Assembly (NCBI GenBank): GCA_949152475.1
Contig: OX424559.1
Coordinates: forward strand, 37,617,119-37,681,118
Reading direction: 5' to 3'
DNA: 64,000 bases
DNA from: Terebella lapidaria
Taxonomy: Eukaryota; Annelida; Polychaeta; Terebellida; Terebellidae
The notes under the pieces were generated by a model. That model ran no database searches. It saw only the letters and a program-made list of their open reading frames with translations, and was not told where the DNA came from. Position 1 is the stretch's first letter. Every line of letters starts with the position of its first letter. This document shows, in pieces, positions 20,734 to 32,588 of this stretch. Both the position numbers and the translations under genes were made by a program.

Positions 20734-20824
20734 TGTGATGTATATCTGCAGTCCGCAGTTACAATGTATGTGTAATCCGGAAGTCCGCGGTCGGGAATAA
20801 TAAAAATGGTGATAACATCTGACA
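20734..20824 (+). repeat. 3' LTR (91 bp)
   Basis: Identical over its whole length to 16437-16527, and followed by the ACCAT target duplication at 20825-20829. Confidence 0.92.
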
Positions 20825-21125
20825 ACCATCTCCTTAGTTTTGTTGACATTTAGTTGTAAGAAGTTGTCTTCACACCAAGAGACAAACCTCGACACCGTAG
20901 TCCTATACAGACTCTCGTCAGCTTGATGTATATTGCCAATTATTACAGTGTCATCTGCGTACTTCAAAAGTAAACAGTTATCTGCGTGACTAATACAATC
21001 GTTCGTGTATAGTGAAAACAGGAGAGGAAATAGGACGCATCCCTGTGGCGCACCCGTAATAGTGATGATTTTGTCCGACACAGTGGACTGTAATTTTACA
21101 TACTGGACCCGATGTTGCCGTTAAT
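20825..21125 (-). mobile_element. Rex1/CR1-like LINE, reverse transcriptase core portion
   Basis: The minus strand reads RVQYVKLQ, then ITGAPQGCVLFPLLF, LLKYADDTVIIG, FVSWCEDNFLQLNVNKTKEM: the GxPQG and YADD blocks of a non-LTR reverse transcriptase. It ends exactly at the LTR element's target duplication; the remainder of the LINE is at 15751-16436. Similarity fades near 21125, so the LINE was 5'-truncated there before the LTR element landed in it. Confidence 0.85.
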
Positions 21126-21924
21126 GCGGCGTGTGTATATATTATTCGTCATATGGAAAGTTTTTGCCTGTAGTATGAAATAGAAATTTCTCCCAAAAAA
21201 ACCCACTTTCTACGTTAACCCCATCATATCCGTCACCCTCTTTAGCTTCTAAACTAGTGGTGTCTCCTACATATTACTCGTGATATAATCCCCGGGGACG
21301 GAATAATAATGTTGCAGTTCATTTCGTGTGTCTATATATTACTCGTGATGTAGTCTCCGGTGGCTATTTCCATGGAATATGGAAACTCGTGGTTTGGGAG
21401 TGGGCGAAGCTGGAAAGCGATACTGGCCGTTTCTTATTAAACTATAGTTCAACAAGAAACAGTCTGTATACTAACCCCGTTTTCTGACGTATAGACATCC
21501 CCCCCCCCCCAAAAAAAAAACTCCCCATTTTTTACTCTAACCTTATCATATCCGGGCGGCGTTACCCCATCAATAAAGTGGAGTGGTCAGAGTGGTCTTT
21601 TTTGTAGTGCGCCGCTAACCCATTGAGTATATGCAATTTCACCTGAAGGTGTAGCTATCCACATCTGCCTCTTACCACCTTCAAGACAGAGTGTCCTTTT
21701 TGTGGAGCCCTTCAATAGTTCGAAATTTTCGGTCTTAGATCGATGTGCCCTCATCTGCCCTGCAAATGAAAAAGGATTTTGACAGGCAAGTGTCCGGGCT
21801 CGGGAACTCTTATGTCTCTAGCATTCCGTACTTGATAATGATGTGTTTCGGAAACCATTCCTTGACAGACTTCAGAGAGGTACTGGCGGAGTAATATAAT
21901 TCATTATCTTGTACTTCATACATA
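21126..21924. other. Intergenic DNA, no gene recognised
   Basis: Contains two copies (21266 and 21332) of the TATTACTCG...CCGG motif also seen at 13446, and a C11/A10 homopolymer junction near 21500. No coding signal. Confidence 0.55.
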
Positions 21925-22681
21925 AGGCCTAAACAAATTAATTTTCTGTTTCTCGTCCCCGCCCGCCTGTTTTAAAAAAGCAGCCTCCCGGATTTTTGTA
22001 TTTGCGATTCTCAAATAAAAAATAAAAAGTGTTCCCGCTCCTATTTTGAGGATAGCGAATGATCGAGACACCGAATCACAGCATGCAACTTAGGTATATA
22101 TTTAACTTTCCTCCTTGTCTTCTCTCCCCGCCAAATGAGACGAAGACGCTACCAGTCTCCAAAAACACTCCTTGTGGGTACATGCATGTAATAATACACA
22201 TAAAATTGTGATCACGAATTGATTTACTATTTTTCCTCATGTATATTCCAGTGGACATATTAACTGATAGAACGGTTCTCCACAATTACTCATCATTGAA
22301 ATATTTTATCAACTGACGGTTTTTGATAATAATACTACAAGTACAGCTGTACACAGAATCATCCCGTATGTGCTGATTGCTATGATGATGGCACCTCAGT
22401 AGTGCCAATGTGCCCGGCCAAGAGCTTTCATGCCCCACATAAACCAAGCATCCAGAAATGAAATCATTAAAGTCATGTGTTACACATGATTTCAATTCTA
22501 AAGCCTTGATTTATTTGGCTTAAATGCATCTGTGCGCAAGTGTTTTTTTTTTTTTTTCAATCAATCAATCAAATTTATTTTGGAAATGTCACACCAAAAA
22601 TAAACAATAAAAAGTGCCTCCCTACCCAGTTTTGAAAAATAAGGAAGACGAGAAACAGAACATTAATTTCTTTAGGCCTAA
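21925..22681 (+). mobile_element. TIR element, copy 1 (non-autonomous DNA transposon)
   Basis: The left end starts AGGCCTAAACAAATTAAT and continues TTTCTGTTTCTCGTC. The right end is its near-perfect reverse complement, ending TTCTTTAGGCCT. The interior shows no transposase. A diverged second copy in opposite orientation lies at 63001-63820, and both share internal blocks, including ACAATTACTCATCAT near 22280 and a run of TCAA near 22558. The target-site duplication is ambiguous (possibly TA). Confidence 0.75.
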
Positions 22682-22683
22682 CC

Positions 22684-23735
22684 GATAATAATAATTGCGT
22701 CGAACCATTAGTATGTCCAAACCCAGGTCAATGAGCCGGACATAATTACTGACTGAAGTAGCCTATAAGCACCAGTGCATGTAAAGTGCTGACGATCTCC
22801 CGGACAACAATCCGGACAGTTGTTATATATCCTATTTACATATTCTAATATGAGTGGAATGAGGTGACCGTGGTATGTTTTATCCTCACATTTTATTGGC
22901 CGTAAATAAGCCATTCTTTTCAGCATATATATTACACATGGGCCAGCTTTCGGAACCTGATGATGAATATAATTTTCCGAAGTTATGCTTTTTCTAAATG
23001 TTGATGTTGAACAACTCAACAAATTCTTTGCTTACAACTGGGACATAATTAAATCTTTCTCTGTTCTGAAGATGACAACCTTACTGGACTATATATGGCG
23101 CTGGAAAAAACAGCCCATTGATTCATTGTTTTAAGATCTATGTTTAATCCCATAATGTTTTTCATGGATCAGTAATCACTTTCATAAGGCAGGTATCGTC
23201 TCTATATAAGAAGATACCACTTTGTATCAGTAATAAAAACTAGAAAAAAGAGTGGTTCCGGTATAGAACCCTGGTGAACACCAGCACCTATGGGGAGAAA
23301 AATAGACTGCTGACATTGAATGATTAACCCGTTGAGACCTGTTGGTTAAATAATCATTTATCCAGGCTAGCACTGATCCGCCAACAACCCAACACCTATT
23401 GATTGAAGTTGATGAAGCCAGCATGCCACGCTCTGTCGAATGCCTTGTAGATGTCCGAAAACACCATACAGACTCCCATTTTCACATGTGGTAACATGGC
23501 CAGTTTATGCATTACCGAGTCTAACTGCTCAAATCCTGAATTTCTCCATGTTAGCGGGTCATTCGTCAGATAGTAAGTGTGCAACTGTACACGAATTAAG
23601 AATACCGGTCTTTGATTATATTTGGTTTGGCGGTCTCCTTTTTGAGGAAAGGCGTAATTTTGACACGTTTCCACAAGGCATGATGAAAAATTAAAGAGGT
23701 CGGTATTTACCATAAGCAGAAGAAGCATTTCTCAA
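22684..23735 (-). mobile_element. Decayed LINE reverse transcriptase (Jockey/CR1-like)
   Basis: In order along the minus strand: VFSDIYKAFDRAWHAGF near 23440 (RT motif A, DISKAFDRVWH type), SVLAWINDYLTNRSQRV near 23350, a degraded GVPQGS region near 23280, a NIDLKTMNQWA-like block near 23120, and PLILEYVNRIYNNCPD near 22840, corresponding to the PLLEYxxxVWDNC block after the RT domain. The pieces lie in different frames with stops and frameshifts between them, so it is an old dead copy. It is distinct from the Rex1-like LINE at 15.7-21.1 kb. Confidence 0.75.
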
Positions 23736-24536
23736 AAATCTGCTGCTTCCATACATTGTTTACTATGTGACCTTTTCAACACCAACTAAATGCCCTATCT
23801 TCAAGTACATGCTGCTCTCACCATTCATAAACACGTGTGTTCATTTTGTGCTGAACGCATAGATCTATTTAATTACGATTTTCCATTATCCTTCCAGCGA
23901 TTCTATCTTACTGAACTCATGATCTGTACAGATAGATCAGGGATCATGATTTTCAAACCAATACCATCAGGAGTTATATAACTGTACCAGTGCAGTGTTC
24001 TTCGCTACAACCGTGATATACTAGTAGTTCGTTCGGTAAATGTTGGCCATAGTTATTTCAACCTTGGTCGTCTTGGAATCGAGTCAAAAATGAATTCTTG
24101 GATTATGAACGCGGTCGTTCTCAATTCAACCACGTCGATTTCAGTTCACACGCGGTCCTGTCGTTTAACGGAAACGATGAAGGTTTAGGACAAATAACAC
24201 ATTTTATTTGGATGTAGATTCAGTCAGTTTGGAAAAAATATATAGAGCAATAGAAAAGTAATGTTTGTGCCAATAGAATCACGTTCTCCAATAGAGAAAC
24301 GTCTTCTATATTTGGAAGTTGTGGAGGAAGTAATAGGTCTGATTTATGTCATTTTCCGGTAATAGTTTTTGCAACTAAAATGATTGGACGATTTCCATTC
24401 AACAATGAATTAAATTGCCAATGATGAGTACATCTGCAATCCGTTGCTATCATGCTGGCGTTTCTCAACGGTTTCAAGTGTTTTTTTTCTCAAAACCAGC
24501 CCCTGATTTTCTTTGGCATTCTCTGTCGTCACCTCT
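23736..24536. other. Intergenic DNA, nothing recognised
   Basis: No domain-like frame and no repeat that I can match elsewhere in the window. Confidence 0.55.
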
Positions 24537-25005
24537 GCCTTTTCAGATTACAGAACCTTTGATCCGATAACTCATGGCGTTGCGTCCGTCGTCGTGGGCG
24601 TCGTCGTCGTCATCCGTCTACATTTTTATTCTTAAAGTTACCGGTCGAATCTTTCTGAAACTTCTCCTAAAAATATTTCAAGTGGGAGGTTTTTTTTTCT
24701 CAATTTATTTTAAGAAGTCGGCCATTTTTGACGAAGTGGTCAATTTTGGACTTAATGGGAGCTGTATTTAGCTCATAATGGGAGTTGTATGAAATAAACT
24801 CCTAGAACACTGCGAAATAGAGCTTGAATAATGACACATTCAAATGGGGAGTCATATCTGGCAAATTTACAGGTGACCTTGAATTTGACCTTTTTTTACC
24901 TTGAATGGTCGAAACGGCAATTCTTGTGGAAAAAGGCGTGGTTTAACACTAAACATTTCTCCGGTAATCTTTCTTAGCCCTCTGGCTAATTTTCTTTTTA
25001 TTTCT
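24537..25005 (+). repeat. Internally deleted copy of the GGTTAC-hairpin dispersed element
   Basis: Left end CAGATTACAGAACCTTTGATCC, then GATAACTCATGGCGTTGCGTCC and a CGTCGTCGTC stretch. Right end TCTCCGGTAATCTTTCTTAG then CTCTGGCTAATTTTC. It contains CCTTGAATTTGACC but lacks the tandem 134-bp monomers. Confidence 0.7.
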
Positions 25006-26349
25006 GTTGATCTCAATTCTCCTGTGCCTCCCTGTCCATGTCGACCAGTTCTAGGAGTAACTGTTATTTTTCTCGGTACTCGTCCTCGGATCCAGACCTT
25101 TAAATAGATGGGCAAATCAGAATTGAATATCGATTTACCGTGCACACATATTACATGGTTTTTCTCTGTGCAACTATTGCTGGAATGATTGTTGAAATGT
25201 GATTTGTCAGTCTTAAATCCTTGACACAAAATGGTTGGCACGATGCTCTAAACAATTTTTCCTAAAAAATTTCGAGCATTGAATGCACAACTGTCAACCA
25301 TTGCAGGTAAGACTGTTTCGTAACATCAGGAGCTACTTATATACCGTAGGAATAGTCTGCTTTGCAAATATTAATACCTCCGCAATTTAGTTTGTCTTCA
25401 TTCGCGAACTGTTTGATGAGCCTCTCACCAGTTCTCCCAGCATTAGGATGTCATCTTCGGCACCAAACCTCAATGGTTTCATGTTTTCTTTTTCATGTAC
25501 GCGGATAATATTTGTGTGAATTAGAGAATCGCAAAAAAATAAAGTATGAAAATATATTGTTTTCGTTTGTTGTGTTATGTTTTGAGGTCTGCGAATGACG
25601 GTCTCAGCAATCACACACAAAAACAAACACGTGGAATAACTTTCAAAGTTTAATGTTAAACAAGTTATATATTCACAGACACATGAAAACTCAAATTTAA
25701 AATATACACATTATAATCCCCAGCCACTTACGTGAAACATCCCTCTCTATAACTTGGAAGACGTTTGAATGAAATACAAAATACGTCCAGAACACGTGGA
25801 CCGTAGTCCGCCCAAAGACCGCTTGTTCGTGCGTTGTATGTGTGTCCAATCAGGTCGGCTGCTGGCTTGCGTCTGACGGACCGCAGTGCTGCTATCCGCT
25901 GGCTCGGCTCTGCTCAGCTCGACTGACGCGCTCCACTTGAGTGGCTATGTTGTCATATCTGAAACAAAAGAGTAGCCTGGACTAAGTTTCCGTGGTATTA
26001 AAAAATATTTTCCACGATAAATTCAGCAAGAAAAGAAACAGAACAAACATGCTTCAATGTTTAACTTCTACAACACTTGACACAACTAAATGTGAATGGA
26101 AAATAGTGTTTGTGGAATTTGAAGCAGAGCAGGGAACTTTTCATATAAGATATGTTCGAGGCACACATTATGTGGTGATGTCAGCAGTTCTCGTGGTAAA
26201 TAACTGGGACATACTAATATATCCTTGAGAGGGTGTGTTTCATAACTCGCCTCATCCATAAAATAGTACGTGCGTAATAATGTGAAAAATATTTGAAAAA
26301 TATGCGAACCGCTTCTTCCATCCCCTCAATAAATACCCATTGCTTACCA
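25006..26349. other. Intergenic DNA, no gene recognised
   Basis: Mostly AT-rich. A more GC-rich patch at about 25795-25950 is notable for CpG-containing words and could be an exon or promoter remnant, but no frame or complete promoter could be assigned. Confidence 0.45.
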
Positions 26350-28978
26350 TGCGCACATATTTTCATGGCACAACATCAGATTGTGGTGATTCAAATAATG
26401 TTTTGCCCTCTTGGCGTCCGTTTGCGTGGAAAACCATATAATGTTATCTTATGAAATGAAAATACTAAGGACAACTAGAATAAAATTTTTGTTTGTATTT
26501 TGAAATTATCCACGCATGTTGCTATGCAACGAGGACGTTTTTCCCAATACCACGAGAACTGAAATACCACGAAAACTGCTTACTCGACCATACATCCCCA
26601 CCCCATAACGGCCGTACAAACGAATATACCATACCCACAAAATAAACACAGAAACCAACCCCATATAATAAAACAAGTGGTCGTAACAAGCCATGTTACC
26701 TCGCAAAATTCAACACAGGTCAATCTATGACAAACAAGCACCTGACCCACAACAAATTGCAACAAAAGGTATTATGGTGTTTTTCACCCCTACTGCGTAT
26801 ACTGATTAACAGAAAACAAGTCTACCAAAATCTGACTTCCGGAAATGGGTTAAAATGGCGTCATTTCAAAGATGGCCACCACGGGGCTACGGTAATCTTC
26901 AAACAGCTATAACTTCTTGAATAATTGTGAGAGGAACAGAATTTTGGGTTCTATCTCAGGGTTTTTGATGGGTGAGCAATTCAATGGTTCCACTTTTTTT
27001 TATTTTCGATAAGTATTCAGCCTGAAATCCAAAATGGGGGCGATTAATGAGGCCGTAAATGAATGAAATCGACTGTTTGCATCAAGCTCTCAACTTCTTC
27101 AATAATTGTGACACAAATATAATTTTGGGTTCTAGCCCAGCATTTTGAAGGGTGAGGAGTCCAACGGTGTCAATAAAATTCAATTCTGATAAGTAGCCAG
27201 CCTGGAATCCAAGATGGCGGCGACTAATTAGGCTGTAAACCAATGAAGTCAAATGTTCGCATCATGCTCTCAACTTCCTCAATATTTGTGAATGAAACGT
27301 AAATAATGTTCTAGCCCAGGGTTTTTAAGGGTGATTCCAATGGAGGGTGATTCCAATGGTGTCAATAAAATTCAACTCCGATAAGTATCCATCCTGACAT
27401 CCAAGATGGCGGTGATGAAAGAGACCACAAATCAATGAAATAATCTGTCAGCATCAAACCATTAACTTCTTCAATAATTGTGATAGAAACATAATTTTAG
27501 GTTCTGGTCAAGGGTAATGGAGGATGAGCAATCCATTGTTATAAGAAAACTCAGGGTTCAACAAAAAAATCTCGGATGTCAGCATCAAAAGGAAAGCCGT
27601 AAAATCAATAAGTTGACCATTTTTCGACAACAAAACAATCAAATCCCCCTGGACAATTGAGATGTCCGATCATAGGGAATATATCTCAAACACGTCAATT
27701 GTTATATAAATATTCAGTCTGAATTCCAGGATGGCTTTGGTGAATAAAGGTCCTAAAAGCAAACAAATTGTCTTGTATCAAACCAGGCAACAATTCACAA
27801 CCACCAGTGAACTTCATGGCTGTCACGTATTCTCATGCCATTTAGTACTTGTTATATTCTTCCCATTTGTCACACATAATGACAATTTCAAATTCCCCCT
27901 GGAGACAGTGTTAAAGTGATAGTCTGCAGATAGCCCACTAATTGTAAGTGATCCACTAAATTGGCCATACAAATAATTTGATGCAACACTCATTGATTCC
28001 ATTGACTAGATCACTCGTTTGATTTGGATGCCCTGAACGTTTCGTCGTTGACTGATGTGTGTATGCTTACATAATATTTGGAATTTGCATTTGATCGCCA
28101 GGTGTTTCTTCTGTTTCTTTCTTTCCATTTTCAGAGGTACAGTGCGGGTCCTTCGACAGAAGAAAACTCTCAACAGCTTCATGTAGGGAGGGGTTGGAAA
28201 ACGAACATCTGATGCTGTACTTCACCCTTTCACATTGAATTAGATGGAACAATATGAGAAAGGAACAACTGATTGCCTTAATGGATGGTGAGATGAAGCA
28301 AGTAAGCTGCACCGTCATCCAGTCGAAAGAAACACTGACATCACAAAAATAACTATTACCAGGGCAATGCTACATGCCACCACACCGATTGGACAGGACA
28401 CAGATCTGTTGATGCATCTGCTCAAATTTATAATACAAATGAGACAACAACCAAGAAACAATGTGAAAGTATAAGACATCAATCGAGCAGCTCCTTGTAA
28501 ATAAGTGGTGAACCCAAATGTTGCTTCTGCATACCTCTACTATTTTCACAGGGTGTGACCTACGCCACGCATGTACCTGGCACTGGGGACATAATATGTT
28601 TCACTGAAATTTATGGAAGATAAGGACGCCCCAGTTGTGTGTGATAAGTTTACTCAGAGGATACATCTGGCGGGGAGGGCACATTTTTGTTTGGCAACCA
28701 TGCGATCTGACGTATTCACCAAAAATGTCACCATTCAACTGTTGGGGAATCTTCCATTACCCCTGAACATCTCTCCTAACGGAATCTACAATAAGGTTTA
28801 ATTTCTGTGGGTTTCCCTTCGTTTTGATGGTTGTGGAGAGTAAGCTCGATCCTCACGACTGGCTGGAGCTTGAAGACAGTCGATTTGTGCCTATCATGAC
28901 TGTCAAAATGCCGCCATCGTCTCCTCAAAATGGTGCACAGGAGATAATGGTGCAATGCAACAGCACCATGACTTGGTC
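26350..28978. repeat. 2.6-kb tandem duplication, unit A
   Basis: Starts TGCGCACATATTTTCATGGC and ends ...CATGACTTGG; the same sequence restarts at 28979. The offset is constant at 2629-2630 bp over most of the unit, with only scattered substitutions and small indels. The unit holds a sub-array of about 180-bp repeats (about 26880-27560) and no recognised gene. Confidence 0.9.
26880..27560 (+). repeat. 180-bp tandem repeats (copy in unit A)
   Basis: About four diverged monomers with the order ATCCAAGATGGCGGCGA, CAACTTCTTCAATAATTGTG, TTTTGGGTTCTAGCCCAG, GATAAGTATCCAGCCTG. Successive GATAAGTA words lie near 27007, 27187 and 27378. The equivalent array in unit B is at 29510-30180, and an inverted, diverged set is at 31660-32040. 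Confidence 0.8.
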
Positions 28979-31579
28979 ATGCGCACATATTTTCATGGCG
29001 CAACATCAGATTGTGGTGATTCAAATAATGTTTTGCCCTCTTGGCGTCCGTTTGCGTGGAAAACCATATAATGTTATCGTATGAAATGAAAATAGTAAGG
29101 ACAACTAGAATAAAATTTTTGTTTGTATTTTGAAATTATCCACGCATGTTGCTATGCAACGAGGACGTTTTTCCCAATACCACGAGAACTGAAATACCAC
29201 GAAAACTGCTTACTCGACCATACATCCCCACCCCATAACGGCCGTACAAACGAATATACCATACCCACAAAATAAACACAGAAACCAACCCCATATAATA
29301 AAACAAGCGGTCGTAACAAGCCATGTTACCTCGCAAAAATTCAACACAGGTCAATCTATGACAAACAAGCACCTGACCCACAACAAATTGCAACAAAAGG
29401 TATTATGGTGTTTTTCACCCCTACTGCGTATACTGATTAACAAAAAACAAGTCTACCAAAATCTGACTTCCGGAAATGGGTTAAAATGGCGTCATTTCAA
29501 AGATGGCCACCACGGGGCTACGGTAATCTTCAAACAGCTATAACTTCTTGAATAATTGTGAGAGGAACAGAATTTTGGGTTCTATCTCAGGGTTTTGATG
29601 GGTGAGCAATTCAATGGTTCCACTATTTTTTATTTTCGATAAGTATTCAGCCTGAAATCCAAAATGGCGGCGATTAATGAGGCCGTAAATGAATGAAATT
29701 GACTGTTTGCATCAAGCTCTCAACTTCTTCAATAATTGTGACACAAATATAATTTTAGGTTCTAGCCCAGCATTTTGAAGGGTGAGGAGTCCAACGGTGT
29801 CAATAAAATTCAATTCTGATAAGTAGCCAGCCTGGAATCCAAGATGGCGGCGACTAATGAGGCTGTAAACCAATGAAGTCAAATGTTCGCATCATGCTCT
29901 CAACTTCCTCAATATTTGTGAATGAAACGTAAATAATGTTCTAGCCCAGGTTTTTTAAGGGTGATTCCAATGGAGGGTGATTCCAATGATGTCAATAAAA
30001 TTCAACTCCGATAAGTATCCATCCTGACATCCAAGATGGCGGTGATGAAAGAGACCACAAATCAATGAAATAATCTGTCAGCATCAAACCATTAACTTCT
30101 TCAATAATTGTGATAGAAACATAATTTTAGGTTCTGGTCAAGGGTAATGGAGGATGAGCAATCCATTGTTATAAGAAAACTCAGGGTTCAACAAAAAATC
30201 TCAGATGTCAGCATCAAAAGGAAAGCCGTAAAATCAATAAGTTGTTCATTTTTCGACAACAAAACAATCAAATCCCCCTGGACAATTGAGGTGTCCGATC
30301 ATAGGGAATATATCTCAAACACGTCAATTGTTATATAAATATTCAGTCTGAATTCCAGGATGGCTTTGGTGAATAAAGGTCCTAAAAGCAAACAAATTGT
30401 CTTGTATCAAACCAGGCAACAATTCACAACCACCAGTGAACTTCATGGCTGTCACGTATTCTCATGCCATTTAGTACTTGTTATATTCTTCCCATTTGTC
30501 ACACATAATGACAATTTCAAATTCCCCCTGGAGACAGTGTTAAAGTGATAGTCTGCAGATAGCCCACTAATTGTAAGTGATCCACTAAATTGGCCATACA
30601 AATAATTTGATGCAACACTCCTTGATTCCATTGACTAGATCACTCGTTTGACTTGGATGCCCTGAACGTTTCGTCGTTGACTGATGTGTGTATACTTACA
30701 TAATATTTGGAATTTGCATTTGATCGCCGGGTGTTTCTTCTGTTTCTTTCTGTCTTTCCATTTTCAGAGGTACAGTGCGGGTCCTTCGACAGAAGAAAAC
30801 TCTCAACAGCTTCATGTAGGGAGGGGTTGGAAAACGAACATCTGATGCTGTACTTCACCGCTTCACATTGAATTAGATGGAACAATATGAGATGAAGCAA
30901 GTAAGCTGCACCGTCATCCAGTCGAAAGAAACACTGACATCACAAAAATAACTATTACCAGGGCAATGCTGCATGCCACCACACCGATTGGACACGACAC
31001 AGATCTGTTGATGCATCTGCTCAAATTTATAATACAAATGAGACAACCAGCCAAGAAACAATGTGAAAGTATAAGACATCAATCGAGCAGCTCCTTGTAA
31101 ATAAGTGGTGAACCCAAATGTTGCTTCTGCATACCTCTACTATTTTCACAGGGTGTGACCTACGCCACGCATGTACCTGGCACTGGGGACATAATATGTT
31201 TCACTGAAATTTATGGAAGATAAGGACGCCCCAGTTGTGTGTGATAAGTTTACTCCGAGGATACATCTGGCGGGGAGGGCACATTTTTGTTTGGCAACCA
31301 TGCGATCTGACGTATTCACCAAAAAAGGTCACCATTCAACTGTTGCGGATTCTTCCATTACCCCTGAACATCTCTCCTAACGGAATCTACAATAAGGTTT
31401 AATTTCTGTGGGTTTCCCTTCGTTTTGATGGTTGTGGGGAGTAAGCTCGATCCTCACGACTGGCTGGAGCTTGAAGACAGTCGGTTTGTGCCTATCATGA
31501 CTGTCAAAATGCCGCCATCGTCTCCTCAAAATGGTGCACAGGAGATAATGGTGCAATGCAACAGCACCATGACTTGGCT
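28979..31579. repeat. 2.6-kb tandem duplication, unit B
   Basis: Direct repeat of 26350-28978, ending at CATGACTTGG before unique sequence. A deletion of about 30 bp near 30890 and a few single-base indels distinguish it from unit A. On the minus strand, short frames around 30640-31080 and 28067-28480 include a hydrophobic stretch (CSIALVIVIFVMSVF), but they are broken in both units and no gene is called. Confidence 0.9.
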
Positions 31580-31659
31580 TCTGTTTTGGCCTTCGCTCCA
31601 CTGAATAATTGAATAGAGGACATATTAATGATTGAACTGAGGAAGTGTAATGAATATGT

Positions 31660-32045
31660 AACTCAGATTATCGGATTCGAATTTTATTGATACCATTGGA
31701 TTCCGTTCAAAACACTGGGCTAGAACCAAAAATAATGTTTCCATCACAAAATATTGAAAAAGTTGAGGATGGGATGCGACAATTGAATTTTATTGACACC
31801 ATTGGACTCCTCACCGTTCAAAATACTCGGCTAGAACCCAAAATTATATTTCTGCCACAATTATTGAAGAAGTTGAGGGCTTGATGCGAATAGTAAATTT
31901 CATTGGTTGCCTCATTAATCGCCGCAATCTTGGATTTCATGCTGAATACTTATCGGAATTAAATTTTAGTGACACCATTGGATTCCTCACCCATATTACC
32001 CAAAATTATGTTTCTATCACAATTATTGAAGAAGTTGGCATCTTC
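31660..32045 (-). repeat. Inverted copies of the 180-bp repeat
   Basis: Three partial monomers in reverse orientation relative to those in the 2.6-kb units, recognised by GGGCTAGAACC, CACAATTATTGAAGAAGTTG and GGACTCCTCACC words. Direct arrays facing inverted arrays suggest the ancestral element had inverted ends. Confidence 0.7.
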
Positions 32046-32049
32046 AAAA

Positions 32050-32310
32050 TCTGACTGTATTGGTGGTAATAGATTGATACTTACATTCATACCACTGAGT
32101 CTGTGTCACTGCTGGCGGACGTTAAATCTGTCCCCACGATACTATCAACTCAGTAGCCTTCTGGCTTGTGATTAGGTACTGATGTACCTGTCATATATCT
32201 ATTCCATGGGGTTTGTTTCTGATTTCTAAATTATTTTCATAGGTTGTTGGGCAGTTGTATACTAATTCCATCAGGTGTACAGTAGGAACAACTACATTTA
32301 AAATGCACTC
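32050..32310 (+). repeat. Penelope-associated dispersed module, copy 1
   Basis: Signature words in order: AATAGATTGATACTTACATTC, ACCACTGAG, GGCTTGTGATTAGGTACT, TGTTGGGCAGTTGTATAC, CCATCAGGTGTACAGTAG and AACAACTACATTT. The same order recurs at 52490-52780, 54350-54745 and 62260-62545, and in reverse at 43670-43790 and 50080-50200. Two copies lie next to Penelope-like sequence, so it may be that element's flanking repeat (pseudo-LTR); that link is inferred. Confidence 0.65.
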
Positions 32311-32515
32311 TAATAGATTGATACTTACACCCAAACACGACTTGGATGGGAATCACTTTCAATATGATTAAAATACACCTGTGACGTCACACTATTGTTT
32401 GTTCGCTGCATTCTTTTTCAGGAATGGACAGAAATAAAAGAATGTAGTCCATTCTTATTAAGTCTGAAGAATGAACAGTCTGGGGGTGTATTTTAAGTCA
32501 GAGAAAGCACTCGTA

Positions 32516-32588
32516 AACTGTCCATTCGTAGATCTGAAAAGCCCCGGCCCTTCGGGCCTCGGCCTTTCAGATCTACGAATGGACAGTT
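32516..32588. repeat. Perfect 24-bp-stem hairpin
   Basis: Arms 32516-32539 and 32565-32588 are exact reverse complements (start AACTGTCCATTCG, end CGAATGGACAGTT). The 25-base centre is GC-rich and can itself pair (GGCCC-TTC-GGGCC). Weaker pairing extends the structure to about 32502-32604. The word GAATGGAC/GTCCATTC also occurs twice just upstream (32423-32456), forming another small stem. It could be a miniature foldback element or a hairpin RNA precursor. Confidence 0.85.

Larger units (their letters stand above)
16437..20824 (+). mobile_element. Ty3/gypsy LTR retrotransposon, Mag-like lineage, looks whole
   Basis: A 4388-bp element: LTR (16437-16527), primer-binding site, single gag-pol frame (16648-20634), polypurine tract and LTR (20734-20824), flanked by ACCAT. 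The two LTRs read identically over all 91 bases and the single long frame is open throughout, so I count no breaks and the insertion is very recent. Very short LTRs and a single fused gag-pol frame are features of the Mag lineage. No envelope frame is present. It is inserted into, and oriented opposite to, a Rex1-like LINE. Confidence 0.92.

Noticed and set aside
22708-23022. Independent gene downstream of the LINE
   Set aside because: The LEYVNRIYNNCPD block matches the post-RT region of LINEs, so this is the 3' part of the decayed LINE.
25790-25960. CpG-rich promoter or exon
   Set aside because: Composition is suggestive, but no core promoter, reading frame or splice-site pair could be fitted.
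28067-28480. Small membrane protein gene on the minus strand of the 2.6-kb unit
   Set aside because: A hydrophobic stretch is visible, but the frame is interrupted and the second unit differs by indels; no start, splice or family support.
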